A DNA stretch of 33,791 nucleotides, from assembly GCA_050999295.1 (NCBI GenBank), contig JBPCPI010000256.1, positions 1 to 33,791 of the forward strand, in the 5' to 3' direction. Source of the DNA: JACCQS01 sp050999295. Lineage in GTDB: Bacteria; Actinomycetota; Actinomycetes; Mycobacteriales; Geodermatophilaceae. The notes beneath the pieces were generated by a model. It was given only the letters and a program-made list of their open reading frames with translations. It had not been told where the DNA came from and did no database searches. Every line of letters starts with the position of its first letter. Position 1 is the first letter of the stretch. Made by a program: the position numbers and the translations under genes. Positions 1 through 12,353 of the stretch are shown piece by piece.

Positions 1-1382
1 TTGCTCAGCCTGCTCGGCCGCAGACAGCATCGACACCTGCGACAGCGGCCGATCAGGATCAGCCACAATCCCGGCCAACACGTTCTGGAAGTGACCCGCC
101 AACCGCTCAACCGTGGCCGCGTCAAACAGATCCCGGTTGTAGATGAGATGACCGAGCAATCCGTCGGGCTCTGGGTAGCAGTTGAACTGCAGGTCGGCCA
201 GGTTGACCGTCTCGTCCGAGGAGTAGAACGACACGTCCAGGTCCGGCAGCGTCGGCTCCCGAGCCGGAACGTCCTGCCAGGCGAAGACGGCTTGGAACAG
301 CGCGTTGCGGCTGAGGTCGCGGGCGTAGTTCAGCTCGGTTGCCACGCGCTGGAGCGGGACGTCCTCGTGCTCGTAGGCAGCAACCGCCTTGGCCCTCGTA
401 CGAGCCAGCAGGTCTCGAAAGGTCGGGTCGCCGGAGAGGTCGGTACGCAGGATCAGGGTGTTGACGAAGAATCCGATCAGGTCCTTGAGTTCAGAGCGAG
501 GACGCCCGGCGATGGGGACGCCGACGGCGAAATCCGGCTGGCCGGAGTGGCGGGCCAGGACAAGCTGGAAGGCGGCCAACAGCCCCATGAACGGTGTCGC
601 TCCCTGCTCGCGGACGAGGGCGAGGAACTCATCGCCAAGCTCGCGCGGCAACCGGAACCAGTGCCGGTCGCCGTTGAACGTCTGCTCTCGCGGCCGTGGG
701 CGATCGGTAGGCAGCGCGAGCGGCGGGCAGTCGGCCAGTTCGCTACGCCAGTACTGCAGCTGGACATCCAGCACATCGCCCTGTAGCACTTCGCGCTGCC
801 ACAACACGTAGTCTGCGTACTGAATCGGCAGCTCGGTCAGCGGTGACGGCCGACCTGCGACGAAAGCCGAATACAGCGCGCCGAGTTCGTCCAGAAGCAG
901 TCCGATGGACCAGCCGTCGGCGACGATGTGGTGCACGACGCAGAGCAGCACATGTTCGTCGGCGGCCAAGGCGAACAGCCGCGTTCTCAGCAACGGTCCG
1001 GCGGAGAGGTCGAACGGCCGGGCCGATTCGGCGGCAGCATTCGCGGCTAGGTCTGCCTCGGAGGTCACCTCAATCACCGGCAGCGGTGCGGGCGCGGCCG
1101 CCGGAGGTGCGATCAACTGATATGCCTTGCCGCCGGTGCTGGGGAACGTGGTGCGAAGGCTCTCGTGCCGGGCGATGATCTGCGCCAAGCTACGTTCCAG
1201 CGCACCGATGTCGAGTTGTCCGCGCAGTCGCAGTCCGAACGTCAGGTTGTAGGCCGCCTGCCCGGGCTCGAGTTGGTCGAAGAACCAAACCCGCTCCTGG
1301 GCGTAGGACAGCGGGACGATCGGGTCCCTGGTGCCGTCCCCGGTGCCATCGTCGGGGCCTGTTCGGACGGACTGGTCACTGG

Positions 1383-1386
<4 letters not shown>
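1..1386 (-). CDS. NRPS protein, N-terminal condensation domain (partial at left edge)
   Basis: Reading leftward from a GTG at 1386 there are 462 sense codons up to the window edge, so the C-terminus is off-window. The translation is a full condensation domain. It starts with VPLSYAQERVWFFDQL (residues 24-39), has the catalytic HHIVADG (152-158), then QYADYVLWQRE, VGVPIAGRP and IGFFVNTLILRTDL, and reaches the linker after the domain near the edge. C domains form the peptide bond between upstream and downstream carrier-bound substrates. The sequence looks like an LCL-type domain, but I assign the subtype only by eye. The GTG overlaps the TGA of the upstream C-A-T gene (GTGA), which implies translational coupling. 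An adenylation and a carrier domain are expected just beyond the edge. Confidence 0.93.
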
Positions 1387-4582
<3,196 letters not shown>

Positions 4583-4586
<4 letters not shown>

Positions 4587-6022
4587 CCGCCATGGCCGCT
4601 ATCCATCAGATCCGCCAGCCGCTGGCTCGGATCGCGCAGCGCCTGTTCGAGGACAGTGGCGAACGTCGTGACAAGGTTTTCGACGTCGGCGTGGTCTAGT
4701 AACAGGTCGTTGTAGTCGAGAATGGCTAGTACCTCGTCAGCCGAAATCACGAGGGTGACTGCGAGCTGGTCAGCGTCCCAGGTCTGGGCCGACTTCTCAT
4801 AGCGCAGCTGCGCCTCCGGGAAGTGCGCACGCACTGCGGCACCGGACAAGTTCAGTGGGGTCGGTTCGGGTATCTGGTTGAGCCACACCGAGAACAGCGA
4901 GCGGGATACCTGCTCCTCGGGCCCGAGATCAAGCCGCCTGATAACCTCGGTGACCGGCATGGCCTGGTGTTCGAATGCGTCGAGCACGACCGTACGGGTG
5001 CTGGCGAGCAGTTCCAGGAACGACTGTCCGCGAGACAGCTGTGCGCGGAAGGTGGTCGGGCTTGCAAGGAGTCCGACCATGGGCTCGTACTCGACCCGCG
5101 TGCGGCCGGAGAACAGCGACGCGACGAGCACATCTTCGCGATTCGTGGCGGCTGCCAGGGTCACCTGGAAGGCGGCGAGCAACACCATGAACGGGGTGGT
5201 CCGCTCGCGTACGGCCAGCTCAGCCAAATCTGGCGCGACTTCGGGCGCGAACTCGAAGAGCCAGCGCGCGTTCCGATAGCTCCGCACCGACCCGACCTGT
5301 CGCCGGGTCGACAGCTCAGGCGGAGCAGGTAGTGCAAAAAGTTGGTCGCGCCAGTACGTCAGCGCGCCGTCGATCCCCTCTGCCGTCGCTTCCCGCTGCC
5401 ACGCGGCGGCGGCGCCGAATGCGGCGGGCAGCGGGGTCAGATCCGCGACGCGACCTTCAACCGATGCGGAATAGAGCTCCCCGAGGTCATTGAGCAGAAC
5501 ACCCAGGGACCAGGCGTCGCAGGCGATGTGGTGGACCGTCAGCACGAGGATGTGACTGTTCTCGGCCAACCGCAGCACGGTCGCCCGCAGCAGGGGCCCC
5601 CTCCCCAGGTCGAACGGTGAGTCGAGTTCGAGCTGCTTTAGCCTGGCGACCTCTGCCGCATGTAGAGCGGAGTCGAGATCGATGAGATCGACCGCAGCCA
5701 ACGCTATAGACGGGCACTGGTCTATCCAGGCGACCGGCTGCTCTCCCTCGTCGGAGGTGAACCTGCAGGCGAGCGCGTCATGACGCCGGAGGAGTTCACG
5801 CAGGCTGACTTCGAGCGCATGCCGCGACAGGGGTCCCGCCACGCTGAACGCCCGCGAGAGGTGGGCGAAGGTGCCCGGCTCGAGCTGCTCCCTGCGCCAG
5901 AAGTCCTGCTGGAATAGCGACAGCGAAACCGTTGACCGCGTCACAGGTACGACCGCACTATTTTCCGGACAAGCCACTCGCCAGCCTCGTCGCCCTTCGC
6001 TCTTCGCTGGGAGCGCCGGCAA
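4583..6022 (-). CDS. Stand-alone NRPS condensation protein
   Basis: Up to 479 residues forming one condensation domain with no adenylation or carrier domain. It has the N-terminal VSLSLFQQDFW, HHIACDAW (164-171; the usual final Gly of HHxxxDG is Ala), TPFMVLLAAFQVTLA, and a GLLASPTTFRAQLS segment in the place of the usual GxFVNT. The leftmost start is a TTG at 6022, only 4 nt after the permease stop and without a clear ribosome site. A GTG at 5977 with GGGCGACGAGG upstream is an alternative and would shorten the protein by 15 residues. As the first NRPS gene of the run with no upstream carrier, it could act as a starter (acyl-accepting) C domain or work in trans. Both roles are inference. It overlaps the C-A-T gene by 4 nt. 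Confidence 0.9.
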
Positions 6023-6026
6023 CAGG

Positions 6027-6941
6027 TTACTTGACCGAGCCGGCCAGCGTTCCCTGTACGAAGTAGCGCTGGAAGGCGAAGAAGACGATCAGCGGGACGA
6101 TCAGGGACAGGAACGCTCCGGGCGCCAGGACGTCGATGCTGGAGCTGAACTGGCCGGTCTGCGACTGCAAGAAAACTGTCAGCGGTTGCGCGTCACGGCC
6201 GGCGAAGACCAGCGCGATCAGGAAGTCGTTCCACACCCAGAGGAACTGGAAGATCCCCAGCGAGGCGATGGCGGGAAGGCCGAGGGGCAGCACCACCCGG
6301 CGGAAAATCGTCCACTCACTGGCTCCATCCATGCGGGCCGCCTCGAGCAGATCCCGGGGTATCCCGGCGAAGAAGTTGCGCAGCAGGAAGATCGCGAAGG
6401 GCAGCCCGAAGGCTACGTGGAACAGCACCACGCCCGGAATGCTGCCGAAGATGCCGAGCGACCCGTAGAGCTCGGCGATCGGGATCAGGCCGACTTGTAC
6501 GGGGACTACGAGCAACCCGATCACAATCAGGAAGATCCAGTCCCGGCCCCAGAATTCCATCCAGGCAAAGGCATAGGCGGCCAGGGATGCTATTGCCACG
6601 ACGAGGAGCGTGGATGGGACCGTGATCAGCACCGTGTTGAGAAAGGAGCCGACTAGATCGCCGTTGCTGAGCAGACTCGAGTAGTTGTCCAGGCTCAGCT
6701 GTGCCGGTTCGAGCAGAAACGTCCACCAGCCGCCGTCACTATTCTGCGGGTCGAGGAACGATGAGACGAACAGCCCGATCGCCGGTACGATCCAGAACAC
6801 CGCGACCAGCGCCAGGAACACCTGGACGAACCCGCCGCCAGTCTTGCTGGCGATCCGACTGGCCACCCCTCGGCGTGGCGCACCCAGCGCCTGCCGAGCC
6901 AACTGCTCCTGTGGCGGTGGCGGAGGCCGCTCCTCGGTCAT
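6027..6941 (-). CDS. Carbohydrate ABC transporter permease, MalG type
   Basis: About 304 residues from the ATG at 6941, which lies 2 nt after the stop of the first permease gene with GGGAG upstream inside that gene. A longer in-frame reading to 7070 would overlap the neighbour and lacks support. The N-terminus is cytosolic and proline-rich, followed by about six hydrophobic membrane segments. The EAA loop (EAARMDGASEWTIFRRV...LP) docks onto the ATPase. The fold is that of the CUT1 inner-membrane permeases that import di- and oligosaccharides with a MalF-like partner. It ends 4 nt before the leftmost possible start of the condensation gene, so transport and NRPS genes are probably on one transcript. 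Confidence 0.93.
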   Translation of the reverse strand: MTEERPPPPPQEQLARQALGAPRRGVASRIASKTGGGFVQVFLALVAVFWIVPAIGLFVSSFLDPQNSDGGWWTFLLEPAQLSLDNYSSLLSNGDLVGSFLNTVLITVPSTLLVVAIASLAAYAFAWMEFWGRDWIFLIVIGLLVVPVQVGLIPIAELYGSLGIFGSIPGVVLFHVAFGLPFAIFLLRNFFAGIPRDLLEAARMDGASEWTIFRRVVLPLGLPAIASLGIFQFLWVWNDFLIALVFAGRDAQPLTVFLQSQTGQFSSSIDVLAPGAFLSLIVPLIVFFAFQRYFVQGTLAGSVK

Positions 6942-6943
6942 GG

Positions 6944-8308
6944 TCACTGCTGCTCCCGACGGAATCGACGAAGATTGAAGGCCATGGCGGGCAACACCAG
7001 GAGGAAGAGCAGCACACTCAACGCGCTGCCCAGCCCTTGGTCGTCGGCACCACCGAAGGACACCCGCCACATCTGCAGCGCAAGCACGCCGGCGTCGTCC
7101 TGGACCGATCCCGGCGCGATGATGAAAACCAGGTCGAAGACCTTGAGCACGTTGATGACCAGGGTCACCAGTACGACGATGAGCACCGGGGCAAGCAGCG
7201 GCATTGTCACGCGCCGGAAGACCTGCGTCTCGGTCGCGCCGTCCACTCTCGCCGCCTCCAGGGCGTCCCGCGGAATGGCAGCCAGGCCGGCTGCGATGAG
7301 CACCATCGCAAATCCCGCCCAGATCCAGATATAGGCGCCGATGATCGCCGGCGTGATCAGGGCCGGCCCGAGCCAGTCCAGGCCGTTGAACGGTTCCCGG
7401 AAGTTGTCCCGGGGCAGCGCCAGGGTGTAGTCGCCCTCAGCCAAGCCCTCGAAGACGAACGTGCCGTCAGCACCTGTTTCGGTGGAGGCAACGACCGCGC
7501 CGTCCTGCACGGCCTGCACTACCACACCGGGCAGCCCCAGTTCGTCGTCGTCGATGGTCCCTTCCTCGCCCCCACCACCTTGGGCGAAGTCCAGCCACAC
7601 CACACCCTGCAGCGTGTCTCCGCCGGACGGCTCACTGGCCGGAAGCGCCTCGGGCGCTACATCCCCGGGAGCGAAACCCACCAGGCCCAAGGCGACGGTG
7701 TCACCCGTGCCATACGTGGCCGTCGTCTCGAAACCACCGTTGACGCCCGTCAGATCGCCTTCCTCGCGCGGACCGGCGCCGGGATAGGCAGAGGAGTCGG
7801 CGAAGATATCGTGCACGGAGACGACCAGCGCGTTGGCCACACCCTGGTCGGGGTCGGCCTCGTAGACCAGCCGGAAGATGATGCCGGCGGCAACGAAGGA
7901 TATCGCCATCGGCATGAAGACGAGCAGTTTGAACACCGAGGCCCAGCGGATCCGTTCGGTGAGCACCGCGAAGATCAAGCCAAGGGTAGTCACCACGATC
8001 GGAGCCGCGATCACCCAGATCGCAGTGTTCCGAAGCGAGATCAGCGTCGCGCGGTCGGTGAACATGTCCCCGTAGTTGCCGAGCCCGACGAAGCTGTCAC
8101 CGTCGGCGTCAAACAGACTGCGCACGATCGTGTAGAGGATCGGATACAGCACCACGACCGCGAGCAAGAAAAGCGCAGGGAGTAGGTAGGCCAGCGACCA
8201 CCAACTGCGGCCGAGCCCGGGTTGCTTGTCGGGAGGATTGACAGCAGCCGCTCCCCCAGCGGTTGCCACCTGACCCTCGTTCTGCAACCCGGGCTCGTCC
8301 TCAGCCAT
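6944..8308 (-). CDS. Carbohydrate ABC permease, MalF type, with extracellular SdrD-B-like domain
   Basis: At 454 residues this is about 150 longer than a typical CUT1 permease. Three membrane segments (about 38-62, 94-118, 124-148) are followed by a large soluble insert (150-310). Three further segments follow, with the ATPase-docking EAA loop EAARVDGATETQVFRR at 351-366. Within the insert, residues 235-298 read GVVWLDF...DDDELGLPGVVVQAV...TGADGTFVFEGLAEGDYTLALP. This matches the Ca-binding SdrD B / Cna-B beta-sandwich pattern of Gram-positive surface proteins. The insert occupies the place of the MalF P2 loop, which in E. coli contacts the binding protein. A role in docking the lipoprotein or reaching the cell wall is inference. 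The gene starts 11 nt after the binding-protein gene. Confidence 0.93.
   Translation of the reverse strand: MAEDEPGLQNEGQVATAGGAAAVNPPDKQPGLGRSWWSLAYLLPALFLLAVVVLYPILYTIVRSLFDADGDSFVGLGNYGDMFTDRATLISLRNTAIWVIAAPIVVTTLGLIFAVLTERIRWASVFKLLVFMPMAISFVAAGIIFRLVYEADPDQGVANALVVSVHDIFADSSAYPGAGPREEGDLTGVNGGFETTATYGTGDTVALGLVGFAPGDVAPEALPASEPSGGDTLQGVVWLDFAQGGGGEEGTIDDDELGLPGVVVQAVQDGAVVASTETGADGTFVFEGLAEGDYTLALPRDNFREPFNGLDWLGPALITPAIIGAYIWIWAGFAMVLIAAGLAAIPRDALEAARVDGATETQVFRRVTMPLLAPVLIVVLVTLVINVLKVFDLVFIIAPGSVQDDAGVLALQMWRVSFGGADDQGLGSALSVLLFLLVLPAMAFNLRRFRREQQ
7379..7861 (-). other. Inserted extracellular domain of the MalF-type permease
   Basis: This is the codon range for residues 150-310 of the permease. 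The first half (about 150-230) is Gly/Asp/Ala-rich and polar with no recognised fold. The second half (about 235-298) has the GxVWxD...DxxExGLxGVxV...TxxDGxFxFxGLxxGxYxL pattern of SdrD-B/Cna-B repeats. Flanking transmembrane segments and the EAA loop are intact, so this is an insertion into a working permease frame rather than a chimeric break. Confidence 0.8.
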
Positions 8309-8319
8309 TGATCGAACTC

Positions 8320-9648
8320 CTATGCGCCGTATGCCTCGGCGGCAGCGGCTTCCAGCGCCGCAGCCGTTGCCTCTACCGAGGTTGGATCACCCAGGAAATT
8401 CTGCAGGATGGCCCACTCGCCCGCGCCCGGCGTACCGCCGAAGGCCGACGGCATCTGGTCGGACATGTCGAAGCGGAAGTTGTCGCCTGAGCCGACAAGT
8501 GCCTCCGCAATCGCCCTGGTGGTGTCATCGGGGTAGACCGAGGTGTCCACATTCGAGTTCGGCGAGACGAACCCGCCAATTGCCGCCCAGATCTCGGCCG
8601 CCTCGGGAGTGGCAAGGTACTGCAGCAGCGCCTGCGTTGCCGGGTTGTCAGTCAGCGCGACTGCCACATCACCGCCACCGACGACTGACTCCGGAGAGCC
8701 GTCGATCGACGGGAATGGGAAGAAGTCCGCATCTTCACCGACCACAGCTTCCGTGGCATCCCCGATCACGCCGGCCACGAAGTCGCCCTCGAAGACGACC
8801 GCGCCCTCTGGCTCAGTGGAGAATACCGCCTCGACGGAGTCCTCGAAAAGCGCCTGCAGCGCACCGGAGCTGCCCCCGACGATGTTGTCGGAGGCCCACA
8901 ACTCGCCGAGCGTCTCGAGGGTCGTGATGACTGTTGGATCGGTCCACGGGATCTCGTGGGCCGTCAACTGGTCGTACATCTCCGGCCCGGCCACCCGCAG
9001 ATAGACGTTCTCGAACCAGTCGGTCAACGTCCAGCCGTCGCCGCCGGCGATGGAGAGGGGAGTCACGCCGGAATCAGCAATCGTGCCAAGCGTGTCCACG
9101 AACGCATCGAAGTCCGCTGGGACCTCGGCGCCGGCATCCTCGAAGACGGCGGTGTTGTACCAGACGGTGCTCTTGTTGGCGGCCTTGAACCATACGCCGT
9201 ACAGCTGCCCGTCGACCGAGCCGAGATCTCTCCAGACCTGGCTGTAGTTCTCGTCAACGACCGCGCTGACCTCGTCGCTGAGCGGCTGCAGTGCGCCGTC
9301 CTGGGCGAACTGCTTGAGCAGCCCGGGCTGTGGCAGCAGCACCACATCCGGTGGGTCGCCGCCGGCGACCCTGGTCCCGACCACGGTGGCGATGTCGTCT
9401 CCGGTGGGGGTGAACGTGACCTCAGCGCCGGTCAGCTCGGTGAAGCCGGCCAATACCTCCTCCACGGCCGCTTGCTCCGCGCCGGTCAATACCGAGGCGA
9501 GTTCGAGGCTCTCGCCCTCGAACTCTCCTGCTTCCGGGGCGTTGGTGTCCCCGCCGCCCCCACTGCCCCCGTCGTCTCCGCCGCCGCAGGCGGCCAGCAG
9601 CAGCGCTAGCGCTGCCGCCCCTGCGGTGATTCGTGTCCTGCGACTCAT
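8320..9648 (-). CDS. Extracellular carbohydrate-binding lipoprotein (ABC solute-binding protein)
   Basis: 442 residues with a lipoprotein signal: a basic N-terminus, hydrophobic core, and lipobox LAAC with Cys21. A Gly/Asp-rich tether follows before a type 1 sugar-binding fold (family 1 solute-binding proteins). Recognisable segments are GDPPDVVLLPQPGLLKQFA, LYGVWFKAANKSTVWYN, and a C-terminal ALLQYLATPEAAEIWA. Overall it resembles alpha-glucoside/oligosaccharide binding proteins such as AglE, but the ligand cannot be read from sequence. It would be anchored to the outer face of the membrane and deliver substrate to the two permeases. The start overlaps the ATPase stop by 4 nt (ATGA). Confidence 0.94.
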   Translation of the reverse strand: MSRRTRITAGAAALALLLAACGGGDDGGSGGGGDTNAPEAGEFEGESLELASVLTGAEQAAVEEVLAGFTELTGAEVTFTPTGDDIATVVGTRVAGGDPPDVVLLPQPGLLKQFAQDGALQPLSDEVSAVVDENYSQVWRDLGSVDGQLYGVWFKAANKSTVWYNTAVFEDAGAEVPADFDAFVDTLGTIADSGVTPLSIAGGDGWTLTDWFENVYLRVAGPEMYDQLTAHEIPWTDPTVITTLETLGELWASDNIVGGSSGALQALFEDSVEAVFSTEPEGAVVFEGDFVAGVIGDATEAVVGEDADFFPFPSIDGSPESVVGGGDVAVALTDNPATQALLQYLATPEAAEIWAAIGGFVSPNSNVDTSVYPDDTTRAIAEALVGSGDNFRFDMSDQMPSAFGGTPGAGEWAILQNFLGDPTSVEATAAALEAAAAEAYGA

Positions 9649-10916
9649 GTCATGCCTTCCTGTGTGGCGTGCTCCCCAACTAGGGAGCCCCGTTGATGCT
9701 GTCCTTGAGTGCGAGACTCATCGCCCCAGACCGACTCACCGGTCTCGGGATCGAAGATGTGCAACCTCTCGGTGTCCACCGCAACCGTGATCGGTGCACC
9801 AACCTGCGCGGCGGTGCGTGGGCTGAACCGGGCGATCATGACTGTCCCTTCCCCCGCATCGGCCCGGGCGTCTTCGCCGAGGTCGCGGGCCAACTCGCGG
9901 GTGTCCTCGGTCACTACCTGCGGTGCGTCGATGAGGAAGTGCACCAGCACGTCCGAGCCCATCGCCTCGACCAGATCAGCGCTGGCCTGAAGCGGCGAGC
10001 CTTTGGCGTCGCGGCCCAGGTTCGCGTCATTCATGTCCTCGGGTCGAATACCGACGATGACCGGCCGGTCCAGGTAGTGCCGGACATCCGGGCGAACAGA
10101 GAGCAGCTCTGGCCCGACCGCAAGCTGCTGACTGCCGACCTGCAGCTGCAATGTCGCACCGTCCTGCGCCTGGCTGAATGTGCCCTGGAAGAGGTTCATC
10201 GCCGGCGAGTCGATGAACCCGGCGACGAACACATTGTCGGGCCGGTCGTAGAGTTCCTGCGGGGCGGCTACCTGCTGCAGCATCCCCTTCTTCATCACAG
10301 CGACCCGATCGCCGAGCGTCATGGCCTCGGTCTGGTCGTGGGTGACGTAGATGGTGGTGACGTCGAGGTCGCGCTGCAGGCGGGCGATCTCGGCGCGCAT
10401 CTGTACGCGCAGCTTTGCGTCCAGGTTGGACAGCGGCTCGTCCATCAAAAAGGCCTGCGGCTCCCGGACGATCGCGCGGCCCATCGCCACGCGCTGCCGC
10501 TGACCACCAGAGAGGTTTCGTGGGCGCTTGTCCAGCATCTCCACCAGGCCCAGCGTCTCGGCTGCTTTTTCAACCCGCTGGTTGACCTCGGGCTTGGGCA
10601 GCTTGCGCAACTGGAGACCAAAGGCGATGTTGTCGCGCACCTTCAGGTGTGGATAGAGCGCGTAGCTCTGAAACACCATCGCCAGGTCTCGGTCGCGGGA
10701 GGGAACCCCGTTGACGACCTTGTCGCCGATCTTGACGGTTCCTTCGCTGATCGTCTCGAGCCCGGCCACCATGCGAAGCGCTGTGGTCTTTCCGCAACCG
10801 GAGGGACCCACCAGAACAAGCAACTCGCCGTCCTGAATCTCCAGGTCCAAGCCGGTCACCGCTCGGGTGCCGTCGTCGTACACCTTCCCGACGTCGTCAA
10901 GTATGACTTTGGCCAC
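9645..10916 (-). CDS. ABC transporter ATP-binding protein, MsiK/UgpC/MalK type
   Basis: 423 residues. Walker A is GPSGCGKTT (37-45), the signature LSGGQ is at 135-139, Walker B FLMDEP at 156-161, and the H-loop is YVTHDQTEA. After the nucleotide-binding domain comes a TOBE/MOI regulatory domain (about 240-400, with VIGIRPEDM). The C-terminus is about 20 residues longer than usual and polar. In actinobacteria such ATPases often energise several sugar importers. Here the gene is first in the operon with its binding protein and permeases, so it is probably dedicated. The start is GTG at 10916 with a strong GGAAGGGGA site 5 nt upstream. Confidence 0.95.
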   Translation of the reverse strand: MAKVILDDVGKVYDDGTRAVTGLDLEIQDGELLVLVGPSGCGKTTALRMVAGLETISEGTVKIGDKVVNGVPSRDRDLAMVFQSYALYPHLKVRDNIAFGLQLRKLPKPEVNQRVEKAAETLGLVEMLDKRPRNLSGGQRQRVAMGRAIVREPQAFLMDEPLSNLDAKLRVQMRAEIARLQRDLDVTTIYVTHDQTEAMTLGDRVAVMKKGMLQQVAAPQELYDRPDNVFVAGFIDSPAMNLFQGTFSQAQDGATLQLQVGSQQLAVGPELLSVRPDVRHYLDRPVIVGIRPEDMNDANLGRDAKGSPLQASADLVEAMGSDVLVHFLIDAPQVVTEDTRELARDLGEDARADAGEGTVMIARFSPRTAAQVGAPITVAVDTERLHIFDPETGESVWGDESRTQGQHQRGSLVGEHATQEGMT

Positions 10917-10945
10917 TCAGTTCCCCTTCCACGGGATACGTCCTC

Positions 10946-11027
10946 GTGCAACTTAGCGGTGTTGGACCGCGATCCCCGGCCTTACGCCAGTCGTAATCGC
11001 CTCGTTACTTTGGTGTGCTACTTAGCG
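10946..11027 (-). promoter_or_regulatory. Upstream region of the ABC/NRPS run with a 13-bp direct repeat
   Basis: The gap between rarA and the ATPase gene holds two copies of CGCTAAGT(A/T)GCAC in minus-strand orientation, at 11015-11027 and 10946-10958, 69 bp apart. The first copy includes the rarA stop codon. In the second, TAAGTT fits a -10 hexamer (TANNNT), but no convincing -35 lies 16-18 bp upstream. This is the only intergenic space ahead of the seven-gene run, so the operon promoter most likely lies here. The repeat could be an operator, but no regulator gene is adjacent. Confidence 0.4.
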
Positions 11028-12353
11028 TCGGCGAAGGATTCCCCGGAGCTTGATCAACCGCTGACTCATGCCCGCCTCCGCGCCATGGTCGGTGGGCCGG
11101 TAATAGTCCCTGCCGTCGATGGCGTCCGGCGCGTATTGCTGCTCTACGACGCCGTGCGGATCGTCGTGAGCGTAGGCGTAACCCTGACCGTGTCCGAGCT
11201 TGGCTGCTCCCTGATAGCTCGAATCACGCAGGTGAAAGGGCACCGGCCCGGCCAGTCCTTTGTGGATGTCCTCGATCGCTGCACCGATCGCTGCGTAGGC
11301 AGCATTCGACTTGGGGGCGGTCGCGAGATGAACGACGGCTTGGGCCAGCGGAATCCGTCCCTCGGGCATACCGATGAACGACACCGCGGTGTACGCGGCG
11401 ACAGCCAGCGGCAATGCGGAGGGATCTGCCATCCCGATGTCCTCACTTGCGCTGATCACCAGCCGTCGCGCGATGAACCGAGGATCCTCGCCCGCCTCCA
11501 CCATTCGGGCCAGATAGTGCAGCGCGGCATCGACATCACTGCCTCGGATGGACTTGATCAGCGCACTTGCGACGTCGTAGTGCTGGTCTCCGTCCCGGTC
11601 GTACCGGACCGCGGCCCGGGTGACCGCACGCTCCACGACGGGCAGCGTGATCTCGGACAGGCCATCGTCGCGGGCGGCGTTGGCTGCGGCCTCGAGCGTG
11701 GTCAGCGCCCGGCGGGCGTCTCCGCCGCCGATCCGCACGGCGTGATCCTCGGCCTCGGGTGTCATGGTGAGCGCTCCGGCGTACCCGCGCGGGTCGGTCA
11801 GCGCGCGGCGGAGCAAGGTCCGTACGTCGTCGTCCTCGAGCGGTTCCAGGGTCAGCACGATCGAACGGGACAGCAGCGGGCTGACCACCGAGAAGTACGG
11901 GTTCTCCGTCGTGGCCGCGATCAGGCTGACCACCCGGTTCTCCACGGCTGAGAGCAGCGAATCCTGTTGGGTCTTGGAGAAGCGGTGCACCTCGTCGATG
12001 AACAGCACCGTCCGCCGGCCAGTCAGGCCGAGATCCTTCGTCGCGGTGTCGATCACCGCGCGGACGTCCTTGACCCCGGAATTGAGCGCCGAGAGCTGAA
12101 CGAAGGTCCGTTTAGTGGCCAGAGAGACCACGTGCGCCAGCGTCGTCTTTCCGGTCCCGGGCGGCCCGTACAGGATGACCGACATCCCCTCGTCGGCATC
12201 GACCAGGCGACGAAGCGGGCGGCCAGGACCGAGGACAGCCTCCTGACCGACGACCTCGTCGAGGGAACGCGGACGCATCCGCACAGCCAGGGGCGCGGCC
12301 GCCGCGGCGTTCTCCGCCGCGGCCTCGTCGAACAGGCTGGCCGGCTCCGTCAC
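11022..12353 (-). CDS. rarA: Replication-associated recombination protein A (RarA/MgsA)
   Basis: AAA+ ATPase of the RarA/MgsA/WRNIP1 family, related to clamp-loader subunits and acting at stalled forks. It has Walker A YGPPGTGKTTLA, Walker B FIDEVHRF, sensor 1 ATTENPYFSV, and the family segments IKSIRGSDVDAALHYLARMVEAGEDPRFIARRL and SASEDIGMADP. The C-terminal YAHDDPHGVVEQQYAPD segment is typical of the oligomerisation domain. I take the start at GTG 12353 (TEPASLFD), giving 443 residues. An in-frame extension to 12446 has low-quality sequence. No clear ribosome site precedes the GTG, so the transcript may be leaderless or the start is wrong. It stands alone here, upstream of the ABC operon on the same strand. 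Confidence 0.93.
   Translation of the reverse strand: MTEPASLFDEAAAENAAAAAPLAVRMRPRSLDEVVGQEAVLGPGRPLRRLVDADEGMSVILYGPPGTGKTTLAHVVSLATKRTFVQLSALNSGVKDVRAVIDTATKDLGLTGRRTVLFIDEVHRFSKTQQDSLLSAVENRVVSLIAATTENPYFSVVSPLLSRSIVLTLEPLEDDDVRTLLRRALTDPRGYAGALTMTPEAEDHAVRIGGGDARRALTTLEAAANAARDDGLSEITLPVVERAVTRAAVRYDRDGDQHYDVASALIKSIRGSDVDAALHYLARMVEAGEDPRFIARRLVISASEDIGMADPSALPLAVAAYTAVSFIGMPEGRIPLAQAVVHLATAPKSNAAYAAIGAAIEDIHKGLAGPVPFHLRDSSYQGAAKLGHGQGYAYAHDDPHGVVEQQYAPDAIDGRDYYRPTDHGAEAGMSQRLIKLRGILRRR

Noticed and set aside
1..786. Long plus-strand open frame at the left edge
   Set aside because: It is antisense to the NRPS condensation domain, is Arg/Gln/Val-rich, and has no family signature.
6942..7070. 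Longer N-terminus of the second permease
   Set aside because: It would overlap the first permease gene by over 120 bp and reads as non-conserved sequence.
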